This document shows positions 1-5,782 of a DNA stretch of 6,515 bases, in pieces. The position numbers were made by a program, and so were the translations under genes. Source of the stretch: Vulcanimicrobiia bacterium (GTDB lineage Bacteria; Eremiobacterota; Eremiobacteria; Baltobacterales; Baltobacteraceae); NCBI GenBank assembly GCA_024281135.1, contig JAMXLG010000334.1, positions 1 through 6,515 on the forward strand. Direction: 5' to 3'. Position 1 is the first letter of the stretch. Every line of letters starts with the position of its first letter. The notes under the pieces are model-generated. The model worked only from the letters and a program-made list of their open reading frames with translations, searched no databases and was not told the origin of the DNA.

Positions 1-1358
1 AGCCTCGCCTCGAGACGCTTGCGGTGCAGATCGAGAACGCCTGGTGGATACGTTCCCTCTCGCTCGAGTTCTTTGAGTCGATCGAGGCCGGATAGTGCCG
101 TCGCCATTAGCGCGAGGCGCTCTTCTCGAGCCGCCGCGCCGTCATCTTTAATTCGCAGCCAGCGAATAATCCAGGGGAGCGAACCGCCTTGACCGACCAA
201 GGTTACGAGCAGAACGACGAAGGTCAGGAATATGAGGAGCCGGCGAAAAGGAAACGGTCCGGCAACGGTTTCGAGCGGGATTGCAAGTGCGGCCGCGAGC
301 GAAACGCCGCCACGCATGCCGGTCCAAGCGAGAAGTGCGACGTGCGACCAGTCGGCTTTGCCGCCGACGTGCTCGGGCTCGTTGGTCGTCGGGATCAAAC
401 CTTGTGCGAAGGTCCAGATTAGCCGAACGATCACGCATGCGCCCGCTACCGCGGCGCCCCACCAGATCAGATCAGCAACGGAGTACTCACGCAAGCCCTT
501 AACGATCGAATGGAACCGAATACCAACCTCAGTAAAGATGAAGGCATTCAGTAAAAAGACGACGGTGACCCAGAACCCGGTCAGCATCTCGCGCGCACGC
601 GGCTGGAGCACGATGGGAGTAAAGCGGGTTATGACGACTCCGGTCGTGACGGTCGCCAACACGCCGGATGCGCCGATATAGTAAGCCGGCAAATACGCGA
701 GAAACGGAACCACGACCGAGATCGTTGCTTGGAGCGTATCCTCTTTGAGAGCGCGCCATGCTAGGATAGCGATCCATGCCGCAGCAAGTCCGATTGCCAC
801 TGACTCCACAATCGTTAACAGCAAGGCGCCGCCCGCGTGGAGCAGTGAAAACGATCCGCCGACGACCGCGGTAATACCGATTCCGTATAGGATCAGCGAC
901 GTGGCGTCGTTGACGAGGCTCTCGCCTTCGATCGTTCCGATGATATGCCGCGGGACGTTGAGCTGATCGGCGATTGAGGCGAACGCGACTTCGTCGGTCG
1001 ACGACACGATCGCTCCGAGCACGAAAGCCACGCCCCAGCTCATGCCGGGCACGATGGCATGCGCGATTACGGCCACGGCAACGGTCGTTACGATGACTAG
1101 ACCAAAGGCCATCTGGAAGATCCAGATGGCTCCCGCGCGGAACTCGCTCGTCGGCGCTGTTACGCTCTCCCAGTAGAGCAGCGGAGGTAAGAAAAAGACC
1201 AGCACAAGCTCGGGAGGCAGCGGAAACGTCGGCACGCCGGGAATGAACCCAATCGCCATTCCCCCGAGCACGAGCACGATCGGATACGGGACGTTGATCC
1301 GGTTCGCGATCGTAACAAGGACGATGATAGCGATGAATACGATTATGAGCGCGATCAT
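1..1358 (-). CDS. CPA1-family Na+/H+ antiporter, C-terminus cut off by window edge
   Basis: This is a cation/proton antiporter of the inner membrane, expected to exchange Na+ (or K+) for H+. The reading frame stays open for 452 codons and leaves the window at base 1 without a stop, so the C-terminus is missing. Hydrophobic helices fill residues 1-400. Residues 115-125 read GAIVSSTDEVA, matching the family's transport-aspartate segment (Asp122). Residues 144-155 contain EGESLVNDATSL, the Asn-Asp signature (Asn150, Asp151), and residues 345-355 contain WTGMRGGVSLA, also typical. After about residue 401 a charged cytoplasmic tail begins, as in the roughly 520-550-residue bacterial CPA1 group. 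The ATG at 1358 is the first possible start after an in-frame stop at 1391-1389. No good ribosome site is visible, but the preceding transporter gene ends 22 bp upstream, so translation is probably coupled. Glu123, next to Asp122, is unusual. The family call is firm; the ion is not determined. Confidence 0.93.
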   Translation of the reverse strand, partial: MIALIIVFIAIIVLVTIANRINVPYPIVLVLGGMAIGFIPGVPTFPLPPELVLVFFLPPLLYWESVTAPTSEFRAGAIWIFQMAFGLVIVTTVAVAVIAHAIVPGMSWGVAFVLGAIVSSTDEVAFASIADQLNVPRHIIGTIEGESLVNDATSLILYGIGITAVVGGSFSLLHAGGALLLTIVESVAIGLAAAWIAILAWRALKEDTLQATISVVVPFLAYLPAYYIGASGVLATVTTGVVITRFTPIVLQPRAREMLTGFWVTVVFLLNAFIFTEVGIRFHSIVKGLREYSVADLIWWGAAVAGACVIVRLIWTFAQGLIPTTNEPEHVGGKADWSHVALLAWTGMRGGVSLAAALAIPLETVAGPFPFRRLLIFLTFVVLLVTLVGQGGSLPWIIRWLRIKDDGAAAREERLALMATALSGLDRLKELEREGTYPPGVLDLHRKRLEAR

Positions 1359-1380
1359 GTGGAGTAAGCCGTACGGTACT

Positions 1381-2544
1381 TCAGTGTCTCAGGAACACGC
1401 TTGCCAGTCCGAAAACCGCGCCGCCTCCCACGAGCGCCGGCTCGGGAATTTTCCACTTCGAGTAGAGAAGCACAAGCGCTACGATTAGGACCATGACGCC
1501 AAAGAGGTCGTGGATGGTGCTGCGGGCCACCAGGAACGACGTTCCAAGCAAAACACCGACCACCGCCACAGTGATGCCACGAACGAACCCCTGCAGCCGC
1601 CCGTTCTTGCGATAGCGCCGTAACAAAGGTGTTCCCAGCAGCACGAAGATGAGCGACGGTGTAAAGATTCCAACCGTCGCCGCGATCGCGCCCTGCAGCC
1701 GATGGTTAAGGTAGCCGACGAACGTTGCCGTGATCACAACCGGTCCCGGCGACACGATACCGACGGCAACTGCATCTAAGAAAGCTTGGTTCGACAGCCA
1801 ATGGTATTGGTCCACGACGTAGGCCTTCAAAAACGGTACAATGACCAGCCCACTGCCGAACACTAGCAGTCCGGTCTTGAAGAAAAACCAAAAGAGCTTG
1901 GGCACGGCGACGCTCTGATATGCGCCGGCGGCGAGCGGTGCAATTGATCTTAGCTTAACCCCGGTCGATCTTCTGGGCCCAGCAGGTTCATTTTGAGTTT
2001 GGGTGGGCTGATAAAACACGACGATTCCGATCGCGCCGGCTACGAGAAACAGCGCGACTAGTTCCTGCTGCACGATTATTGTAATCGCGCAGGCAGCGAC
2101 GGCAAACGCGTACGCCATCCACTCACCGCGCAATGTTTTGCGTCCGAGATCCCAGCAGGACTTGACGATGATCGCGATAACGACAGGACCGACGCCATAA
2201 AAGATCGCCTTCAGCTGCCAAGTCGAACCGAAGCGCACGTAAAGCGCCGCGATGCCGATAACGATGAGGAAGGGCGCGGCCGCAAATGCGACTGCGACAC
2301 TTAGCGCTCCGATAATGCCATGCGTAATGTAGCCGCAATAGACTGCTAACTGGTAGGCCAGCGGTCCGGGACACGCAGTAGCGATGGCGAGTCCCTCATC
2401 GTACTCCGCGGCGTCCATCCAACCATACGCTTCGACGAGGTCGCGACGCATGTAATTCGCTAGGGCTACGGGACCGCCAAAGCCCGTTAGGCCCAACCGT
2501 AGAAAATACCAAACAAATGCTCTGAGGGAAACGGAACGCGTCAC
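1381..2544 (-). CDS. chrA: CHR-family chromate transporter, two-domain (ChrA-like)
   Basis: This 387-residue membrane protein of the chromate ion transporter family has two homologous CHR halves, as in long-chain ChrA. The N-terminal half carries LGLTGFGGPVA (residues 17-27) and CPGPLAYQLAVYCGY (58-72). The C-terminal half carries KTGLLVFGSGLVIVPFL (223-239) and SPGPVVITATFVGY (265-278). A polar linker at about residues 180-205 separates them. Family members drive chromate export by the proton motive force, and many homologues have no proven substrate, so chromate or another oxyanion is an inference. The start is a GTG at 2544-2542, overlapping the TGA of the upstream propeller gene by 4 bp (GTGA), which suggests translational coupling. 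The His that often follows FGGPxA in ChrA is Leu28 here. The length is usual for the family and no frameshift is seen. Confidence 0.93.
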   Translation of the reverse strand: MTRSVSLRAFVWYFLRLGLTGFGGPVALANYMRRDLVEAYGWMDAAEYDEGLAIATACPGPLAYQLAVYCGYITHGIIGALSVAVAFAAAPFLIVIGIAALYVRFGSTWQLKAIFYGVGPVVIAIIVKSCWDLGRKTLRGEWMAYAFAVAACAITIIVQQELVALFLVAGAIGIVVFYQPTQTQNEPAGPRRSTGVKLRSIAPLAAGAYQSVAVPKLFWFFFKTGLLVFGSGLVIVPFLKAYVVDQYHWLSNQAFLDAVAVGIVSPGPVVITATFVGYLNHRLQGAIAATVGIFTPSLIFVLLGTPLLRRYRKNGRLQGFVRGITVAVVGVLLGTSFLVARSTIHDLFGVMVLIVALVLLYSKWKIPEPALVGGGAVFGLASVFLRH

Positions 2545-3536
2545 CGCGTCACCGCCACGACTCGCAAGCGCGGCACGCCGCCGATATCTTGTAGCGGAAA
2601 GTAGACGAGGTGTGTGCTTTGGTCGACTGCGACCGTGTGTGCGGCGGGCGCAAAGAATGCTTGAGCGGTCTGTCTGACGCCGCCCCGATCGGCAAAGACC
2701 GAAATGATGCCGCTCTCCGCAGCAACGAACAGCCGACGGTCGCTCTCGTCAAATGCTAACACGTCCGGATTTGCGCCGATCGTCCAAGTCTGGAGGATGC
2801 GTCGCGAGGCGAGATCGAGCAGAAGGAGTTGCGCGCTGTCCTCGCACGCAATGAATGCGCGATTGAACTGCGCATCGATCAACAGTCCGTGATTCCCTAC
2901 GCAGCCGGTTGTATTAACCGGGGTTTGCCGAGCTATCGTGTTGCTATTCGGATCGATCTCGACGAGCCGACCTGTGGTCTGGACGTTGACAAAGATATGC
3001 CCCGACGTCGGATCGTATTGTGTATTCCCCACTTCTCCCCCGAGGGCAATCGTGGCGATCCGTTCGTTCTTCTTCGTGTCGATGACCGTCTCTGTGAGTC
3101 CGTGTTCGTCTGAAACGAAAAGCCTGCCGCTACGCGGTTCGAATGCGACACCGTCGGGATAGACACCAGCGGGCGCGCGAGCGACGATCTTAAGCGTGCG
3201 CTCATCGATGGCGACCACTTCGTTTGTTCCCGTCGCGCTGGCGTAAACAATGCCGAGCTGCGGGACCGCAAGCACACCGTGCACGCGGCTGACGCCCTGT
3301 ATTGTCTTGATTACTTTCGCATGCTCAAGGTCGACCGCGATGACCGCGCTATCCCCGAGGTGCGCAATAAAGAGTAAATGCCGCGTTGGGTCGATGCTTT
3401 GATAATCTAAGCGCGTTGCCTTTCCGCTCAGCGGGATGTCGGCGACCGTCTTGAACGGTAGCTGGTCGCTTGCGTAGGCAGCCCCGAGTGTGATCAGCGA
3501 GAAAAGGCAGGATGTCAAAAGCAGCAGCCGGTTCAC
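2541..3536 (-). CDS. secreted YVTN/YncE-type beta-propeller protein
   Basis: This 331-residue protein is predicted to be exported and to fold as a beta-propeller of the YVTN/YncE (cytochrome D1-like) superfamily. Residues 1-22 look like a signal peptide: Asn-Arg, a Leu-rich core, then AYA before SDQ. The mature part is a series of blade-like repeats with a hydrophobic strand followed by a D-x-x-x-x-x-L-F/V-V pattern. Examples are PDGVAFEPRSGRLFVSDE (127-144), QYDPTSGHIFVNV (173-185), PDVLAFDESDRRLFVAAE (257-274) and HTVAVDQSTHLVYFP (300-314). Such proteins act as scaffolds or binding modules outside the cytoplasm, and no catalytic residues can be assigned. It starts with a GTG that overlaps the stop of the MscS gene by 4 bp, and a clear AAGGA ribosome site lies 6 bp upstream. 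Its stop overlaps the next gene. LTSC (residues 7-10) loosely resembles a lipobox, but the hydrophobic stretch before it is too short to rely on. Confidence 0.88.
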   Translation of the reverse strand: MNRLLLLTSCLFSLITLGAAYASDQLPFKTVADIPLSGKATRLDYQSIDPTRHLLFIAHLGDSAVIAVDLEHAKVIKTIQGVSRVHGVLAVPQLGIVYASATGTNEVVAIDERTLKIVARAPAGVYPDGVAFEPRSGRLFVSDEHGLTETVIDTKKNERIATIALGGEVGNTQYDPTSGHIFVNVQTTGRLVEIDPNSNTIARQTPVNTTGCVGNHGLLIDAQFNRAFIACEDSAQLLLLDLASRRILQTWTIGANPDVLAFDESDRRLFVAAESGIISVFADRGGVRQTAQAFFAPAAHTVAVDQSTHLVYFPLQDIGGVPRLRVVAVTR

Positions 3537-4870
3537 GTTCTTTCCTTGCTGTAGTCTTGGCCTGGGCTGTCGACGCGCGACCGACGACCCGTCTGTTTCT
3601 CGACAGCCGTGATCGTGCTGTTGGGGAGCGTGACGAGCCGCCCATCATCGGTGCGAATCCGCGTGATTCTTAGCGTTAGGTCTTCGACCTTGCCGGCAAA
3701 ACCATTGATCGTGACAGTGTCGCCGATCGCAAACTGATCTTCGACCAGAATCAAGAAGCCATTCAGATAATCTTTGATCAAACTCTGCGTCGCAAACGAG
3801 AGCGCGAAGGCGACAACGGCGCCAATCGTTAGCACGGAAGTCGCCGAGATGGAGAACACCGACAAGGTGGCAACGATCGCGACCGCCCAGATCACGATCG
3901 ACTTCAAGTTTTCTGCGGCGCTGACGAATGTTGGACGGCGGAGCGTCATGCGGGCCCGTTCGTTGGGATCGGCGAAGGGGCTCGACTCCCAGCCGTCGGA
4001 AATGCGCACGATCGCGACGCTCACTAAGCGATCCAAAAGTGCAAGCCCGAGCCAGAGCAACACGATTCGCACGGCGCGGTCGGCAAGCTCGTTAGCGAAA
4101 GCGCGCGTTACGGGAACGACGCCCAGCACCCAGATGACGATTAACGCCCACAAGGCGAAGGCGGCCCAATTCGAGAGCCAAAGCGCTCCCGACACAATCG
4201 ATCGCCGCAACCGTGACCGTTGCCCGTCGGAGTCGACCTCGTCATAGCGGCGGCGAAGCCATCGGCGCAGGACGACGAGCAGCAGCGTTAGGAGAATGCC
4301 CCCGCCGATGACGAACGGCAGTTTGCGGAGCTGAGCGCTCAGGTACTCCGGCTCTTCGGCCAGCAGCGCATGCTCCAAGGCGTTTTGCAGGACGCTCTGC
4401 CACTGCACCGCCAGGTCGGTCTTCGATACTCCGTTGATCGCTGCGTCCGATTCGGTCAAGGTCATAATCGGCGCCACATCGCGTCTTGTGGCATCGGTCG
4501 CATAGAGCGTCGGATAGCCGTTCTCGCTCCCGATGTTTACTTTGAATGTCTTTGCATCGAAGAGCGTCGAGGGCGAAACTCCCCCGAACATTGAGGGCGC
4601 CGGCACGATGCGCCGCAGGTTATCGGTGATTGCGAAGACACGCTGGACGATCGGCGGGATGGCGACGTCCGGGGCGATTGGTGCGCCGATGACGAAGAGT
4701 CGCTGCCCTTCGAAGACGATCGGCGCCGTGTCGACGTTGTTCACGCGTTTGATCTGGACCCCGTACGGCGACGACGTTGCCGTAGAACCCGGAATCGTGA
4801 ACGGCAGTCCGGGCGCTTGCGCCAGCGTTGGAGCCGCCAGCAATGCAGACAGCGCCAGAAGAAGCTTCAT
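3533..4870 (-). CDS. MscS-family mechanosensitive ion channel with periplasmic N-domain and short C-terminus
   Basis: This 445-residue protein is related to small-conductance mechanosensitive channels, which release solutes on hypo-osmotic shock. Residues 1-19 form a signal-peptide-like leader. About 20-184 is an extracytoplasmic domain containing FEGQRLFVIGAP (53-64), similar to the sensor-like domain of some cyanobacterial and soil MscS proteins. Membrane helices follow at roughly 185-202, 228-251, 263-288 and 322-344, with the pore helix at 345-367. Then comes the MscS beta domain, with FLILVEDQFAIGDTV, GKVEDLTLRITRIR and LVTLPNSTI (about 372-420). The protein stops about 25 residues later, without the alpha/beta vestibule domain found in E. 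coli MscS. The ATG at 4870 is chosen, and a GTG immediately upstream (4873) is an equally possible start. GAAGTGA lies 9 bp before the GTG and 12 bp before the ATG. It is the first gene of the minus-strand cluster, and its stop overlaps the propeller start. Confidence 0.9.
   Translation of the reverse strand: MKLLLALSALLAAPTLAQAPGLPFTIPGSTATSSPYGVQIKRVNNVDTAPIVFEGQRLFVIGAPIAPDVAIPPIVQRVFAITDNLRRIVPAPSMFGGVSPSTLFDAKTFKVNIGSENGYPTLYATDATRRDVAPIMTLTESDAAINGVSKTDLAVQWQSVLQNALEHALLAEEPEYLSAQLRKLPFVIGGGILLTLLLVVLRRWLRRRYDEVDSDGQRSRLRRSIVSGALWLSNWAAFALWALIVIWVLGVVPVTRAFANELADRAVRIVLLWLGLALLDRLVSVAIVRISDGWESSPFADPNERARMTLRRPTFVSAAENLKSIVIWAVAIVATLSVFSISATSVLTIGAVVAFALSFATQSLIKDYLNGFLILVEDQFAIGDTVTINGFAGKVEDLTLRITRIRTDDGRLVTLPNSTITAVEKQTGRRSRVDSPGQDYSKERT
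3543..3547 (-). promoter_or_regulatory. ribosome binding site of the beta-propeller gene
   Basis: On the minus strand AAGGA lies 6 bp before the GTG at 3536-3534. This is the clearest Shine-Dalgarno sequence in the window and supports that GTG as the true start. It lies within the 3' end of the MscS coding sequence, so ribosomes finishing the channel gene would be next to it. Confidence 0.7.
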
Positions 4871-4949
4871 CACTGCGTGCTGTCACTTCGCGAACGGCGT
4901 GGCGTAGCCTCGACGTCGCCCGAAGCGTGCAGGAAACGGCCTGTTAAGG

Positions 4950-4978
4950 TTGCGCTGCGAGCGCTCGCGTAGCATAAT
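4950..4978 (+). promoter_or_regulatory. putative promoter of the nickel/cobalt-type transporter gene
   Basis: A -35-like TTGCGC (4950-4955) is followed after 17 bp by a -10-like CATAAT (4973-4978, five of six matches to TATAAT). The -35 box matches TTGACA only in its first three bases, so the call rests mainly on the -10 box, the spacing and the position. The expected transcript start, about 6-8 bp after the -10 box, falls at or within a few bases of the ATG at 4987, implying a leaderless or very short-leader mRNA. No Shine-Dalgarno sequence is visible before that ATG. Confidence 0.45.
4957..4968. repeat. perfect 12-bp palindrome GCGAGCGCTCGC, possible operator
   Basis: The sequence is its own reverse complement over 12 bp and is centred in the spacer between the putative -35 and -10 boxes of the divergent region. 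A repressor or activator dimer could bind there and control the metal transporter, and perhaps the oppositely oriented channel operon. Such GC palindromes can also arise by chance in GC-rich DNA, and no second copy was noticed in the window. Confidence 0.35.
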
Positions 4979-4986
4979 CCCTCAGA

Positions 4987-5730
4987 ATGCCGAATTCATC
5001 AGCTCTACTGTTAGTCTTGGCCGTGGGCCTGGTAGGCGTGCTGCATACGCTCGTTCCCGACCATTGGGCACCAATTACCTTGCTTGCGCGACAACAGGGT
5101 TGGACGCGAGCCCAGACGTTGCGCGCCGCTGCGCTCGCAGGAACCGGGCATACCGTTTCGACCCTGACGATCGCGGTTCTGGTATGGCTTGCGGGAGTGC
5201 TGCTGGCGGTACGGTTTGGTGAGATCGTGAGCGCATTATCCAGCGCCGCGCTCATCGCATTCGGCACGTGGATCGCCGTGGCCAGCTTGCGCGAGATGAG
5301 ACGGCATGGACATACGCACTTGGGGCACGCGCATCTGCACCGGCACGCCGGCGGTGTCGTGCATCGTCACTGGCACGAACATCACGAGACTGAATGGCAC
5401 GCTGACGGCAACTTGGCACTGGTTCCAACTCACGAACACGAGCATCGCGCTTCGTCGCGCACCGCACTGCTGCTTATCCTCGGATCGTCTCCGATGATCG
5501 AAGGTATCCCGGCGTTTTTTGCGGCGAGCCGCTATGGGGTAGGGCAGCTGCTGCTCATGGCACTCGTTTTTGGCACATGCACCATCGCGACGTATGTCGT
5601 CGTGTGTGACGCCGCAACGCGCGGTGTTAAAAACGTGAACTTCGGGCGCTTCGAGCGGTACGGCGAGGTGTTGAGCGGGGCGCTAATTGCAGTGCTGGGT
5701 CTAATTTTTATCTTTTTCCCGACCCTTTGA
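4987..5730 (+). CDS. nickel/cobalt-type (NiCoT/RcnA-like) membrane transporter with His-rich loop
   Basis: This 247-residue membrane protein probably moves Ni2+, Co2+ or a similar transition metal. Residues 20-26 are HTLVPDH, the HX4DH arrangement typical of NiCoT transporters. GTGHTVSTL (52-60) resembles their GHS-type second motif, and LGSSPMIEGIP (165-175) occupies the place of the later conserved motif. Hydrophobic helices lie at roughly 5-23, 50-75, 80-100, 159-180, 186-207 and 226-245. The hydrophilic loop between residues 101 and 155 holds 16 histidines between His107 and His153, a probable metal-binding loop as in RcnA-type exporters. Related proteins are often labelled HoxN/HupN/NixA or TauE/SafE-like, so direction (uptake or efflux) and metal are unknown. 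The ATG at 4987 is the first possible start after an in-frame TAA at 4975-4977. The gene is divergent from the channel operon. Confidence 0.82.
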   Translation: MPNSSALLLVLAVGLVGVLHTLVPDHWAPITLLARQQGWTRAQTLRAAALAGTGHTVSTLTIAVLVWLAGVLLAVRFGEIVSALSSAALIAFGTWIAVASLREMRRHGHTHLGHAHLHRHAGGVVHRHWHEHHETEWHADGNLALVPTHEHEHRASSRTALLLILGSSPMIEGIPAFFAASRYGVGQLLLMALVFGTCTIATYVVVCDAATRGVKNVNFGRFERYGEVLSGALIAVLGLIFIFFPTL

Positions 5731-5743
5731 TCCCCGGTACCCG

Positions 5744-5760
5744 CGGCGAAACAAACGCCG
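5744..5760 (+). other. small hairpin CGGCG-(7 nt)-CGCCG after the metal transporter
   Basis: A 5-bp GC stem with an A-rich 7-base loop lies 13 bp after the transporter stop, inside the 52-bp gap before the hydrolase gene. No T-run follows it, so it is not a convincing intrinsic terminator. It might mildly pause transcription or protect an mRNA end. Read-through into the hydrolase gene is possible. Confidence 0.25.
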
Positions 5761-5782
5761 AAGCAAAGAGTAAACGTTGCAG

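Noticed and set aside
232..681. A 149-codon plus-strand open frame inside the antiporter gene
   Set aside because: It is antisense to the conserved antiporter frame, which carries the family motifs, and has no features of its own.
1973..1982. CTGGGCCCAG palindrome
   Set aside because: It lies within the linker coding region of the CHR transporter, is short, and has no neighbouring regulatory context, so chance is the simplest explanation.
3505..3516. Lipoprotein signal (LTSC) in the propeller leader
   Set aside because: The cysteine comes at residue 10 after only four or five hydrophobic residues, while an ordinary signal-peptidase site (AYA before SD) fits better at residue 22.
3774..4247. 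A 157-codon plus-strand open frame inside the channel gene
   Set aside because: It is antisense to the MscS membrane and pore region, Ser/Thr/Lys-rich, without a promoter, ribosome site or recognisable fold.
4942..4947. TTAACA on the minus strand as a -35 box for the channel operon
   Set aside because: It matches TTGACA in five of six bases, but no acceptable -10 box lies 16-19 bp downstream, so the operon promoter could not be located.
5744..5770. Intrinsic terminator after the metal transporter
   Set aside because: The hairpin has only a 5-bp stem and is followed by an A/G-rich stretch with no T-run on either strand.
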